From Diadema setosum (Eukaryota; Echinodermata; Echinoidea; Diadematoida; Diadematidae), in assembly GCA_033980235.1 (NCBI GenBank), contig CM067075.1, positions 7,136,668-7,200,667 of the forward strand: a stretch of DNA of 64,000 nt, given 5' to 3'. Numbering within the stretch: the first letter of the stretch is position 1; each line of letters starts with the position of its first letter. The notes under the pieces were generated by a model, which searched no databases, was not told where the DNA came from, and saw nothing but the letters and a program-made list of their open reading frames with translations. A program made the position numbers and the translations under genes. Below, one piece after another: positions 27,156 through 44,731 of this stretch.

Positions 27156-27459
27156 GTCTAGACACACCCCAGCACGAAATTCTCTGTCTGTACCTGATGC
27201 AACTCCTTTAATAATCAAAAACAAAAACAAACGAAAAAAGCACAATTTCCGTCAAGTATAATTATACATTAACCAAAATAACATAACACATAGTTTAATT
27301 GAACCATTTTTATAAACATAATAACAACTTTGCTCACAGTCAATTGGTATCTTGAGGATCTATCTATACATCAGGATTATTACCAAGCATAGGTGCGAGG
27401 TGTCTCTTGCTTTTAGTCTCGTGATGATTAAAAGGGTTGCTTGCAGGAATACAGCGCAT

Positions 27460-27547
27460 GGTTACATTTCGTTATTCCGAAGGTTCGTTATTCCGGAGGT
27501 TCGGTGGTACGCACTTTTTTCATTTTCGGATTAACGAACAATCGCCC
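27460..27547. mobile_element. Iterated TTCGTTATTCCGAAGG element, 88-bp mini copy
   Basis: Begins GGTTACATTTCGTTATTCCG and ends TTCGGATTAACGAACAATCG plus CCC. Both ends of the family are kept but almost everything between is missing, as expected of an internally deleted derivative. No matching target duplication was found. Confidence 0.6.
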
Positions 27548-27573
27548 TAACAAACAACACCCTAATAGCCCAA

Positions 27574-27697
27574 CAAATCAAATCAAATCAAATCAAATCA
27601 AATCAAATCAAATCAAATCAAATCAAATCAAATCAAATCAAACCAAATATAATCAAATCAAATCAAATCAAATCAAATCAAATCAAATCAAATCAAC
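27574..27697. repeat. (AAATC)n pentanucleotide array
   Basis: About 24 units with one internal variant block (AACCAAATATAATC near 27,640). It begins about 26 bp after the mini element at 27,460-27,547. Confidence 0.95.
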
Positions 27698-27890
27698 CCA
27701 TTTTCATTCGTTTTAACATCTCTTTGTCTCGGATATTTCAATATGGATGAACGTTTCCTAAAACAGACGGCGTTTTTTACCACGTGTATTATCACTATTT
27801 TTATTTTTAACACCCAGTTTAGTTGTGTTGCTGCTGTCCTCAAAACGCACAAGTAGGAGGTGGGAGATAGTTCAGGTGGTAAATAAAATA

Positions 27891-27899
27891 CACACACAG

Positions 27900-27952
<53 letters not shown>
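27891..27952. repeat. (CA)n microsatellite
   Basis: CA array with one GAG interruption near its start. Confidence 0.95.
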
Positions 27953-28475
27953 GCAAACACTCTATGCGCAACATTATGTTGAGATAGCAAATAGACTGGA
28001 TGGAAAGCTTAATCCCTGCAGTTCCGGAATCACACGATGTGAACCACAATGAATGACAATGATCGAACTTGTTTCTTAGCAATATTTTACACGCTCACAT
28101 TGTATTGCATGTATCGCAGTCTCCACTCTGGCGGGTCCATTCCTTTGCCTTATACCAGATGCCAAATCCCCGCACGACCATTATTTCACCATTTAACTCG
28201 AGATGACGCTCACCAATCAAAGCCGTCCGAAAGATACATGCTCTCGTGATCAGGCGAACACGACAAGTACTTAAAATATTCACGAGAGGAAGCGCCTGTT
28301 CAATGACGTGATAAGATGCGACCCAGAGAGCGCGTAACGTCAAGGCTGAAGTCAGCGTGGGTCCCACGACAGGAACGACCGTGACCTAACGACAGTTCGC
28401 ACAAAGAGAGGTCAATTCAAAATCAAAACGGAGCATATCGAAGAAGAAACAAAGAAGAACATGAAGACGACGGCC

Positions 28476-28628
28476 ATAATGATGATGATAATGATGATCG
28501 TGATGATGTTGATGATAATGATGATGATGATGATAATGATGATGGTGATGATGATGATGATGATGATGAAGAAGAAGAAGAAGAAGAAGAAGAAGAAGAG
28601 GAGGATGAGGACGAGGAAGAAGAAGAAA
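28476..28628. repeat. (GAT)n then (GAA)n trinucleotide array
   Basis: ATG/GAT units grade into GAA/GAG units. Frames through it encode poly-Met, poly-Lys, poly-Ser and poly-Ile, none of which is a gene. The GAA part is homopurine. Confidence 0.95.
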
Positions 28629-28975
28629 CGCAAGCTCTACCCTGCAAGTGATTTATGGACAAGAATGCGCTTTGAAAGCCTGGAATGTGATTGGGTGTGA
28701 TGACCCCTTTGCGTCCACCGTAGCCGTGAGCACGATCCTTCGGAGAGAAGGTACATTGTCTACCACCATCAACAGATCAACATCTCAACAAGACGTCCCA
28801 TCACCATGGTGCTGTTGTAGGATAGATGTTATGTTGTGGGACAGATGTTAAGCTGCGGACAGCTTCGGATACGTACAGAATGTGAACCGACTGCAAGTAC
28901 ATTGCGTGCGTGCATCTTTTCGAAAGTCTCGAAGCACCCCCACACACGCATACACACACATTCCTGGTAGTAACA

Positions 28976-34564
<5,589 letters not shown>

Positions 34565-34576
34565 ACAAACACACAA

Positions 34577-34609
<33 letters not shown>

Positions 34610-34648
34610 CGCACACACACGCACACACACAAACACAGACACATACAA
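34565..34648. repeat. (CA)n microsatellite with AA and GC interruptions
   Basis: About 80 bp of CA with regular interruptions. Confidence 0.95.
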
Positions 34649-34724
34649 TGTATGAACAGACATATCTATACTATGTAAAAAAAAAGATAACGAAACAAGA
34701 AATGCAATTTCTTGTATTATACCC

Positions 34725-34788
34725 GTGTATATTGTTTGGAAATGAAAATAAAACATGAATGAATGAATGAATGAATGAATGAATGATT
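34725..34788 (+). mobile_element. CR1/L2-like retrotransposon 3' tail
   Basis: GTTTGGAAATGAAAATAAAA is followed by a (GAAT)n array. Non-LTR elements of the CR1/L2 groups typically end in an A-rich stretch plus short tandem units of this kind. Only the 3' end is visible, consistent with 5' truncation. Confidence 0.4.
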
Positions 34789-35114
34789 TGTTCTCGCAGT
34801 GATGCAGCCGCAAGGTGTATTTTCTTCTCTTTATTTTTCCTTCGTCAGAACGATTCAGCTAATGAAATGACGAGATATGTTGGAGGTGTTGCGATGTGTA
34901 TATACCGTTTACAAATAAGAATTCCGCCTGGCATGACTGTTAGGTAATTCCCTCGCGCCGCGATATACGAGGCACCAAGGTGAATGCTCTCAACTTCTGG
35001 CCTTGACGCAACAAGACAGACAACAAAAATAGGATCTTTTTTCATGAGTGTGCATGAATGTTTGTGTGTGAATGTGAGCACATACTCACTAATACTCCCC
35101 CAAGAGACAGACGT

Positions 35115-35139
35115 GGGGGTGGGGGGGGGGGGGGGGGGG
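35115..35139. repeat. Poly(G) tract
   Basis: Five G, a T, then about 19 consecutive G. Confidence 0.9.
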
Positions 35140-35536
35140 CTGTTGAGAATTCACTAGATAAGAAAGGCAGACATAATCTCAGGATAAGGTGACAAGATGT
35201 GATCTGAATAGCGAACATTTGGCCCCGGCCTGGCTGTCTAATTTGAATTAATAAAGGGCTCGGGTGGAATTTTATCATCGGATGCCGATTTTGGCCCCGA
35301 TCTTTCGTGCGATGAATGTTGCCTTCTCCGTGAATTTTGCAATCCTGGCTATTACTACCCTTTGTTTCAACTTCTCGCTTGGATTTGTACGCACCTGGCA
35401 TACGTTTGCCATGTGTGTTTACCTGCATGTAAAAGAAAAAATGTGATTAAGCAGCAAAGTGAGAAGAATGTTGTCTTGTTCTGTTTACATTCATCCAATG
35501 TAAATACATTTCTATATTCTTCTCTTGTTTAAGCCT

Positions 35537-35563
35537 CCCCCCCCCCAAAAAAAAGGGGGGGGG
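35537..35563. repeat. C10-A8-G9 self-complementary run
   Basis: Ten C, eight A, nine G: a perfect nine-pair stem with the A tract as the loop. It sits 8 bp before the long (TA)n array. Confidence 0.9.
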
Positions 35564-35567
35564 AATA

Positions 35568-35993
<426 letters not shown>

Positions 35994-37379
35994 CATATAT
36001 AAGTAAAGAATGAAAAAAAAATGTTTTCTATCTCGCGATTAATTTGCATGCATACACACACGGGCCAGTTCCACACAAGTTATGTATGCACGCAATGACC
36101 TTATACTCGCACAACACACATTAGGCACTTATCCATTTACACGTATAATCATGCGAAATGCTGAGAGAACGCCTATTGCACCTTGATGATACTGAATGCC
36201 ATTCCATGTGTGTTCTCCTAAATCGATAACCAACTATAATATACTGCACTGCGTTTCCCGCATATACAGTACCGTAGGCCGACTAGTTTAAAAGCAAGCG
36301 AAGTTTTCGTCTGTTTTCATTCCAATCAATAAGAAAGCTATTGCAATGAAAACAGATAAAATGGTAGCCCCTATAGTTGAACAAGTGCCTTGCACAGTAA
36401 AGAAAAGAAAAAAAAATCTAAACATAAAACGCCATTATGCCAAAATGATTGTCAGGTACTACTATTGCTTGAATACATTAAAGGCTAACACCAGGAATGT
36501 TTCAGAACTTGTTGAAATTTGTGACTGAAGTCACATCGACACACAATGTATGAGGACATAGGATTGCTTTGATTGCAGGTGAGAAAAAAAAAAAGTAGAC
36601 CTCCATCTGACATACAGGCGCATAATAAAAGAGTTTCACGCATCTATTTCTCCTTCTCCTCAGTCAACTGGTAGGCGGAAGAAGAAGAAGAGCAAGAGGA
36701 CCAACCTACTGGAAGACATCCCCATCCTCCGACAAAAATTATGATTTTCGTGCGGAGGAGTTGAGGTAATGTATAAAGTACGCACGCGGGTTAAAAGCAC
36801 TCTGCTGTCGTTAATGGTGTGCTTTCCGTCAGAACAGCCCTCCACTTTTTATGGCATTAGCAAAATTAAGGCGCGAGTGTATCTGCTTGAGTTTTATGGA
36901 CATTAAGAGGACGGGAAGTAATGTTTGAATGCAGCCTGACGTGGTGAAATATTTAACTGCGATTGAATTAACGTTTGTAGAATCTCCCTCGCTTCTACTT
37001 ACCGTTTTATCCATGCAAAAACTAATCTATTTTACGCAGAATGTACGTTTATCTCTTTCTCCTCTTTTATATCTCAAAGGCGAGTCAAATCAAATTGATT
37101 GCTTTTCCATCATCATCACAAGTACACTGTCAATGTTAGAAAAAAAAACAGGTAAGAAGGACATTCTTTCACGGAGACACTGATGATTAACAAAATAAAG
37201 GGGAAAAGATATTAAAAAAATTATCACAGAAAAAAAAACCCACCCAAATTTGACGGTAACGTGTGAGATAAAGTACAATTGTAACAATAATCATTATTTT
37301 TAATGCAATGCAAAACCGTATAACAATTTATATCATTGCTGAGACGCATACATCTCTCTACCACAGCAACCTCATATCT

Positions 37380-37380
<1 letters not shown>

Positions 37381-37426
<46 letters not shown>

Positions 37427-37462
37427 ATATGCACACGCTCACACACACACACACACACACAA
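37381..37462. repeat. (CA)n microsatellite, interrupted
   Basis: Two CA blocks separated by about 14 bp of unique sequence. Confidence 0.95.
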
Positions 37463-39371
37463 ACACCGATGTCTATATAGATGAAGATATACCTCAAATT
37501 TATAGTTCAGATGGTTAACATGATAAAATGTACACAGCAATGTTTATAACGAATATGTTTCTCCGTGACGATCAAAATGACTTTTTCTACCTTATCCGAT
37601 TCCTGTTTTTTTTTTTTTTTAATGACAGAACCTTGATATCTAACAGAAGCAAACCATTTCAATGGTAACCAGTTGCTTTATCTCATTTTTTTTTTCGCAG
37701 TAGTGTAACTTTCGAGCCAAACAGAGTGTGTGAAACGAAGTGGCGTCCGTATCTAGTCCTTAACTTGACAAGAAATAGGTTGATATCCCCTTTTCTATCA
37801 ATTACGATTGAACGCAGACATTCAACAATTACACATTGTCAAGATTTGGATGAACTAACCTGATTTTTTGCTTCCTCACACGAACGGCGCAATTCAGGAC
37901 GAGTTACCGGTCTCGGTGGCACTTGGATTTCATTCCCAAATCAATGGTGATGTCCCTGTTTGATCTGCAATCGAAAAAAAAAATATATGGGTTCAGTCCT
38001 CAAACAAAGCGAAGAGCAAAAGCTGCTGAAAACACTTTTTCCCCCTTGAAGACGAGAGAAGGCAGATTGAAGTTTGCGTTAAACCATCGCGTCCGGCTGA
38101 ACATCACTACTCTGAGAGCACAGCCGTGGCGGCGGTGACGAGGAAAGAGTGTGCTCAACGGTGCTTCATGGTTGGTGGTGCGCGCGCACACGAAGGTGCG
38201 CCTTTAATCCATGCCAAATCAGCATGATGTATCTTATCCTCAGACACCCGTGTCCCACCCTCTTTCTCTGCTAGTGAACCCGCGACGCGTCCGCTGCTGA
38301 TGACTGGCCTGGTGGTAGCTATTATTCATCAATCCCTGCCCTCTCATAAATCAATGAGAGAACGCAGATAACCCCTCGTGCTTTTCCTCTAGACACAGAG
38401 AATGGTAGTGTTGCTATCCGTCGTTTCCAGTACAACATAGAGTGGATGCTGGATCAAGTTCCTTCTTACGCAGGTTGTCTTATATTTCAAATTCTCAGCA
38501 CGTGATGGTGCGCTATCATTTTCTTTCTATCCAGATGAAAACTTTCGGGTTGGTCAGCTGTTGGATGGAACGGCCTGCAACTCTTTTTGTCAGCTCAGCG
38601 CGCACTTCGCTGTTTCACTGAGAACGGCGCTCTACATCGAACTGCATGACTCAAATTGAATCCAGCGCTTTTTAGGCCATGCGCTACGAGAGATCGAGGG
38701 GGTGAGAGAGAGAGAGAGAAAAAAAGAGGAGACAGAAAGATAGAGAGAGAAAAGGAAAGAAAAAGCGGGCTAGGGACAGAAATGGTATCGATCCTAATTA
38801 ACCGCGGGCCACTTGGTCCATGAGATATCGATTCAGATATATTTCTCTTCAACCTCCAGAACGACTGCTACAGTCCACCAAATATCTTCTTTAAAGCTAC
38901 TTTTATCAGACTCGCTTGTGCAATCTGCCATGTAATTATCGACCAACGGAGCAGCCCCCTCCAGAATCAAAGTGAACTATTTCTTGCTTCATTTGCTGAT
39001 AAGTTCAGAAATATGCATCAAAGTGCCTTCAGTGATGGCCAAACATCTGAAAATAGCAATCCCTCTCAAACATCACAATGAAGAATTATCGTTAGCTGTA
39101 ACATAATTATTTCCGAGTCGCTGGTGCGAGAAAGTCTTCGTTTGACTAAATGTCATGCATAAGATCAAATGGCACAGGGAAACTAAAAGAAAAAAAAAAG
39201 TTTCACTTTTGTCATAAATTGGCTTTTATTGTGACATTTGATAACAAACAAATTCAACATTTGATACACATGGAAAAAGGATGATTGGTTTTAGAGCATA
39301 CACGTGACCAGGCATTTATTTTGCCTTACATGTAATTTTGCTCATGACCGGACATTAGTAAAGCATAATGA

Positions 39372-39397
39372 CCGGTGTCACAGGCGATCCGTTCCGG
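39372..39397. repeat. 26-bp GC-rich block repeated inversely at 50,988-51,013
   Basis: Reads CCGGTGTCACAGGC then GATCCGTTCCGG; the exact complement occurs 11.6 kb downstream. The following bases (GGTTCCGGGGGAAC, ATACTGGCC) also resemble the second site, so this is probably a decayed copy of the same repeat. Confidence 0.7.
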
Positions 39398-40035
39398 GTT
39401 CCGGGGGAACCGATATACTGGCCGAATTTACTGGACGAATATACCGCACAATAGGCAGTACGCAGAAACATTCCGCAACCGCCGATCCTATCCGGGTTGT
39501 GCGGGTAGGCCTCATTAAAAACAAAATCATATCTGTTTATTGTGGATGCCTAAAAAATAATCTAAGCAAGCTATTTCTTCATTTTTTAACTAATATTAAT
39601 GACAAACCTATTTTTACGTTGTGTGTCCCTTATTTTAGCCTCGTACAAGTGGCGTGAAGAAATGAATTACTGTACAATGTATTAGCTAAATAGCATGCAC
39701 ACATACGTACGAGTCGATCTCTGGAGCCGTGCACAGACAGTGTGGTGCGATTAGCCTTTACTTAGATAAAACTTCAAAGAATAGTGTTCAACGAAAGAGC
39801 ATGATAATACTATAGTTATATAGGCCCTACATTTGTAAGAAACTACTTGAAGTGGGAAGGAAGAGAGAGGGAGGTTTTGCTGGCAGGGTACAGCGTGGAT
39901 AAACATGCTTTTTCAATGAGCTTCGTTCTGATAAGTTGTACAGCTGAACTTAAAAAAAAAAAAGAATGTTGCTTATGTTAGTATGAAAACAAATTGTTAT
40001 TGTGTATGTAGGGAACTAATGGAGCTGTACATGTG

Positions 40036-41240
40036 GATTTCATTTCATTCATTTCATTTATTTAATTCATTCTTATTTTTCTTTCAACGAAATATAACAC
40101 AAAGTAAATCAAAAATTCAATCATAAGCATAAAGTATGGCAATCAATGGTAATCAACAAACTAAAGAGATATGCACACATACTGGAATTACAAAGTTATG
40201 TTTGAAAGGTAAAAATGAGAACTGAGAGGTCCACTAAAAAGCATTGCTTGTAGATTGTGAACCACTCTAAAATATCTTCAAAAATACTTATCATAATTAC
40301 ATGAAAGTACATATAATACAAAAAATAAGACAAAATGAAACAAACAACAGAGACACAACAATATGACATAACTAAACTGAGGGGGATACGATTGAAAGGA
40401 ATAGAGCAAAGACAAAATTAAAGGAAGAAAGGAAAGAAACAGAGAGAAAGAATGCCTACACGCTGAACAAGAGAAATAGAAGAGGGGATTGAGGAAGTAT
40501 TTCGGACAGCTGGTGACTGCATGCAGCTGTGGAAAAATTATGGAAATAATGCCGAATTTCATTACTTTGTAATGCCTTTTTTCATTGCGTAAGGATGAAT
40601 TCAATAACTGATGATGAAGTATCTTTTATTTCAGAACTTAATGAATTCCAAAATGTAGGGCCGGTGTATATAAATGTATTCTGAGCTAATAAGGTTCTCA
40701 AAAGGGGTTGATGAAACTCATTAGACCGCCTAGTAGGATAATCATGAAAACATTGATTTTTGATTTCGTAGAAACATTGAATTAAAACTATTGGGGAGAG
40801 CATTTGTGTTGTGGTTGAACATGATCATTTACCCAGTAGAAAAAGAAACAAATCGTTCATTAAAAAAATCTTATATTTGATGAATAATTAATCTGAGTGG
40901 GAACGTGGTGAAACCTCACAGGTAATACGAAGTACTTTTTTTTTGCCATAACAATAATTTATCTAATAAAATTTGATGGGCGCTGCCCCACGCTAAAATT
41001 CCGTAATTGAGATAAGGTAATATTAAAGAAAATACAATGTTAACAAAGAAGACGATGGAATTTGAAACTTAAGTATGTTAATAATACCAATATTAGGTGA
41101 ATTTTACTTATGTTAATGATATGAGGCCTCCACGTTTATCAAGTTTATCCTCCACTGTGATACCAAGAAATTTTATATGAGATACACGTTCTAATCGAGT
41201 ATCATAAAATGATGTCTGTGCTTAATATTTCGAAGGATTT
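40036..41240 (-). pseudogene. 5'-truncated, frameshifted non-LTR retrotransposon (CR1/L2-like reverse transcriptase)
   Basis: On the minus strand, conceptual translation gives RVSHIKFLGITVEDKLDK (about 41,150-41,200), then in another frame SLILPYLNYGILAWGSAHQ (about 40,980-41,035), then TFIYTGPTFWNSLSSEI (about 40,620-40,690). These are, in order, blocks typical of the distal reverse-transcriptase domain and the C-terminal region of CR1/L2/Jockey-type retrotransposons (IKFLG..., YPYL.YG...WG, the GP.xWNSL motif). Frames change between blocks and stops are present. The YxDD catalytic region and the endonuclease are missing, so it cannot be active. Downstream on the minus strand is an AT-rich 3' region ending in GAATGAAATAAATGAAATG-like tail units at about 40,036-40,075. 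The exact clade would need a profile search. Confidence 0.8.
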
Positions 41241-41429
41241 ACTAAAAAAAAAAAAATTGACCCATTGTCCAAAAAGAATGATTACTCAGCCATCCATGAC
41301 CGTGTATGCATAAATAAGATATCATTGGAAAGAGGAGATATGTGGTTTTAAGATGTTGCTACTCACTTTGGTGAAAAATTAACACAATCTTCACAAATTT
41401 GAAATCAAATTTTGTTGCGTTTTTTTTTT

Positions 41430-41658
41430 GATACGCACTGTATAAACAAAGAGGTCCTAATTAAAGGATGGACCACCTTATCTGCCCACTACACATGTAT
41501 TTTTTTTCAGTCCAATCCGATTTTGTATAATGTACTTTGAATTTCTCTTAGAATCGTATGCTCTCTAATATTTCATATGTGCTTTCTAATTTAATATCTT
41601 GCAAAACGTTAACTTTTCAATCGCCCATCTCAACCAAAAATATGCGGTTTCCCTTTAA
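41430..41658. mobile_element. Foldback MITE (family III), right half only
   Basis: Contains the family centre (CTAATTAAAGGATGGACCACC) and the right arm through ATATCTTGCAAAACGTTAAC and CATCTCAACC to CCCTTTAA. The left arm is not recognisable; the upstream neighbour is the retrotransposon fragment. Confidence 0.55.
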
Positions 41659-41721
41659 AATACCTTGCCTGTTTGAAGTAATCTCTGTTTAAGACATTAA
41701 TACCCCAGAAGAGATAGACCG

Positions 41722-41758
41722 CCCCCCCCCCCCAAAAAAAAAAAACAACAACAACAAC

Positions 41759-41791
<33 letters not shown>
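41722..41791. repeat. C12-A12-(CAA)n-(CA)n compound array
   Basis: Twelve C, twelve A, then CAA units (about 41,746-41,760), then CA units to 41,791. Each step looks like expansion from the end of the previous array. Confidence 0.9.
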
Positions 41792-42062
41792 TCATATGCA
41801 CATACACACGGACACAAAATAGAATAAAGATAACTGAACACACAAAAACAAACTTCACCCCGTCATTTGAAGCTGTTACAACTGATTAAAAAAAAAATGC
41901 ATGTATAGACGTTGGCGATTTTATTGGTCGTTATATCGTACTAAATGATTAGATTCTGAGCGCTGAAAACAGACATTAAACTGAAGGTGGACTATTTGAG
42001 CTCATACGTGTATTTGATATGAATTAGATAGAGAATGATGTTTACCTAAATGAATCATAGGC

Positions 42063-42161
42063 ATGGAACCTAGAAATTCTACTGCTATACTACCAGATGT
42101 CTATAGATCTAACGTTAGAATCCAGTGGTATAGTGATCCTGAGCAGCACCTACTGACTTAG
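42063..42161 (+). CDS. Short coding-looking frame (32 codons), possible exon or chance
   Basis: An ATG-initiated frame encodes MEPRNSTAILPDVYRSNVRI and twelve further residues before TAG. Amino-acid use is balanced, unlike the surrounding low-complexity frames. A GTAAAC donor-like site follows at about 42,185, but the frame closes before it. No family is recognised. It is listed because of its position just upstream of the two candidate exons. Confidence 0.15.
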   Translation: MEPRNSTAILPDVYRSNVRIQWYSDPEQHLLT

Positions 42162-42316
42162 ATACTACTTATCCGGTGTATAAGTAAACCAGACTAGACC
42201 CTTAGCCTTGGTATTCCTAGATCTAATTAAACACATTATCACTAACATCAGTAGGCCTATCACTCATCAGTAAGGAAGTCAATAGATCCTCTAAATAGTG
42301 CTATCTATCTAGGCAG

Positions 42317-42500
42317 TTAGTAGATTCTATAAGTCCATACTCCGATGCTAGTAGCGCTTACACAACTTCTTTTAGCAATTTAATCCATGATGACATGACA
42401 ACAGTTGATGATCAGAGTCCGACTGTGGCTGCATCTCAGGCTGTAACTGCGACCAACCCGAATGTGAAGCCACAGTACAGCTGGTACTACCAGATCTTAG
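42317..42500 (+). CDS. Candidate exon, unknown protein
   Basis: Frame open for 61 codons, ending ...NVKPQYSWYYQIL. It begins after a pyrimidine-leaning stretch ending in CAG (42,314-42,316) and ends at TTAG before GTAGATG, a plausible donor. The peptide is Ser/Thr/Ala/Val-rich (DASSAYTTSF, TVAASQAVTATN) with balanced codons. An in-frame TAG lies just upstream (about 42,296), so an exon boundary would be required. I recognise no domain. Alternative: a coding remnant of a transposon, or chance. Confidence 0.3.
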
Positions 42501-42633
42501 GTAGATGTAGACCTTGCAACATGGATGCCTTTTGACAAGATCTAGAACCTCAAGAAGTCTTAATACCCCAAACTATAGGCTAACACGTGTTGAATTGAGA
42601 CAACTCAAATACTAGTAGTGTGTCTTTTAATCA

Positions 42634-42653
42634 CCCCCCCCAAAAAAAAAAAA
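42634..42653. repeat. C8 followed directly by A12
   Basis: Fourth case of adjoining poly(C) and poly(A) on the plus strand. Confidence 0.9.
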
Positions 42654-42805
42654 TGATATAAGGTCCTTTATTTGTTAAGCTGCAAAAACATGTGAACTGA
42701 TTTCAAATTTCATACTGATTCTAGATATTGTGTGTAAAATCTTGTATAATCAAACAACAGTTTGAAAACACACTTTCTATTTTGTATTCACGTTATTAAT
42801 TATAG

Positions 42806-42929
42806 TGTTAGATATGAAACATCAGTCAGACTGCTACAATCAGACTTCTGCATCTCACAAAGCCCAGAGTCAGTTGCTGAACTTCGTCGAGACTTAGCTA
42901 CCGGCATGGTCACCTTCAACAGAATGCAA
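42806..42929 (+). CDS. Candidate exon, unknown protein
   Basis: Bordered by TTAATTATAG on the left and GTATTTCAG after CAA on the right. One frame is open for all 41 codons (including SPESVAELRRDLATGMVTFN). The frame that would join in phase with the candidate exon at 42,317-42,500 instead reads NQTSASHKAQSQLLNFVET and then stops at a TAG. Which frame, if any, is used cannot be decided from sequence. The CTGAACTTC segment recurs in the segments at 43,826 and 44,312. A degenerate copy of this block, starting GTGTTAGATAT, is at about 45,872 and again in the second duplicate copy. Confidence 0.25.
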
Positions 42930-43140
42930 GTATTTCAGCTGATACTATTTTAGCAGACATCATTGTGATTATTTACTATTTTTGTTGCTATGGCAAAGTG
43001 CGTTGTTTCTTTTCTATGACATCATTCGTGCATATACGTTATGTTGTATTTGAAAAAAAAAATCCTTTATCAGACGAGCCTAAGATAAATGAAAAAAAAA
43101 ATTATCACTTTTGATTATGTCAACTTTTTCTTTTCTTTTT

Positions 43141-43178
43141 AATGATGGAAATAAATAAACTATTGAATTAAATTGAAG
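43141..43178 (+). mobile_element. CR1/L2-like 3' tail (copy A)
   Basis: AATGATGGAAATAAATAAAC followed by TATTGAATTAAATTGAAG. Such a GGAAATAAATAAA-plus-TTGAAT ending is typical of CR1/L2 3' ends. Present also in copy B at 46,609-46,648. Confidence 0.35.
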
Positions 43179-43825
43179 ATATTTTCAAATACTACAATTG
43201 CAACATTATTTACATTTGTTCACCAAATTGTAAAATAGTGTTAGACAGGAAATATTGAAAACAATGTTTGCTGTAATGTCCATCTTGGTAATTGAAAACA
43301 AACATTTTTATCCAATGATTAATAGTGACCCTTCTAGAAACAACTGTTGTGTGCATTTTTTCATTTCACTATCTGTAGAATATGGCATACTGATCCAATT
43401 GAAAAGAGATAAATCATGGAAGGGGGGGGGGGGTACCTGCATGTCTACATGTATCAAGCTCCTGAAACAAACTTTAGCAATCGCGTTATCTTAATAATGT
43501 ACTATGATTGTTTGTTATTACCCTCTCCCTTTTCTAGTATCAAAACAACCTCATGCTCTTACAATGTTTGAAACAAGAATATTTGACATAGCTAATCATT
43601 TTAAACTGTAAAATGTCCTATTTACAGCTTACCAGTAGATACTAGTGAATTCAATCTTTCAAAATCAATGATAGGGCTTTTCAATTTGATTTCTATAGCT
43701 TGTTATAGCAAAGGCTAAGCACCCATCTCTAACATACATATACTTTCTAATGTCCCATGTAATGCACTTTGTGTTTTGTTCGTAAGATATTAACTGTTCT
43801 TGTATATTGAATAAACTCCAAACAG

Positions 43826-43906
43826 CCAAGGACCAGACAACAGGTGAACTTCATCAAGTTCAGAGTTAAGGACTGGGGGCAAGATGCAAATGGAAAAGTC
43901 AAGTGA
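43826..43906 (+). CDS. Exon-like segment a (copy A), possible 3' terminal coding exon
   Basis: After an AG at 43,824-43,825 a frame reads PRTRQQVNFIKFRVKDWGQD plus six codons and a TGA. It aligns in frame with segment b at 44,312-44,423 with a 3-nt gap (QQ-VNF against QLQLNF). The alignment covers a wider repeat of about 500 bp, so the segments are paralogous. The copy B counterpart (47,547-47,627) has two substitutions in 81 nt, both changing the amino acid (Lys to Gln, Ala to Glu), which argues against current constraint. Confidence 0.2.
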   Translation, partial: PRTRQQVNFIKFRVKDWGQDANGKVK

Positions 43907-44311
43907 CATTGTCATAGATATTCCACCATCTTCATTTGGTATATAAAATAATTATTTTTTAGCTATTAAAGCAAGTTGAGAAATCATGTTATCTTGATCA
44001 TCTAAAGTGAATGCTTGTTATTAATTTCCCCTCTCATTCATTACTAAAACTACCTCATATTCTTACAATTTGCTAACAGGGGCTCATAATGATTCAAACT
44101 TTGAAAACTGGCTATTACAACTTGTCGTTCACACAATATATCTTACAAAATTGATAACCATTGATGAAATTTTTTGCTATTGCTTATTTTAATAAAGATG
44201 TACACCCATCTCAGATATTTTTCAACTATCCCATTTGTGCTTGTGATGTTTCTGTTTGTATAGTATTTAACTGTTCTTATATTTGCACACCCTAAGGCCT
44301 GAAGAGAGCTG

Positions 44312-44423
44312 AACCTCACCAAGCCTTGGGACAGACAACTGCAGCTGAACTTCACCCAGGTCAGAGTCAGACTGCAATTGGACTGTGAACTGTATAGCAG
44401 CATCTATCTACGACAGAACACAG
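44312..44423 (+). CDS. Exon-like segment b (copy A), strong donor site
   Basis: Frame open for 37 codons: NLTKPWDRQLQLNFTQVRVR followed by LQLDCELYSSIYLRQNT. It ends at ACACAG before GTATGC, a near-consensus splice donor. A good acceptor (TCTTTCTTATTTTAG) lies downstream near 44,545-44,559. An 86-codon frame also runs across it on the opposite strand. No family is recognised. Confidence 0.22.
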
Positions 44424-44731
44424 GTATGCTTTTCTCAAATCAAACCTGAAAGTATAAAGATTTTACAAAATAAACAACTTGAATAGCAGTTGAAAAAAAG
44501 GCAACCTCTGTTGATGACATATCAGTTACAGGTAATTCGGTCTTTCTTATTTTAGCAATTATTGTAGACTTGGTGGACAAACCATGTCACCTCTATATGT
44601 GAACTGTTCCACACGAGAAATGAAGAAATTAGTGCATTTACATGCAATATTCAAATTATTTTACGCTGTGTGCGCCCAGCGGGATCGCGATGATTACATT
44701 AATTATTAAGGCTGTATTCCATGATGTTTGC

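Larger units (their letters stand above)
35994..40035. other. Noncoding DNA with a CA array
   Basis: No recognisable gene. Contains T runs (about 37,605-37,620) and a GA-rich stretch (about 38,704-38,765). Open frames are short or lie in simple sequence. Confidence 0.4.

Noticed and set aside
28412..28700. Poly-Ile, poly-Ser and poly-Met/Lys frames
   Set aside because: Three frames of the same GAT/GAA array.
43255..43494. 79-residue frame in copy A and its counterpart in copy B
   Set aside because: It runs through a G homopolymer whose length differs between the copies, so the frame is not maintained.
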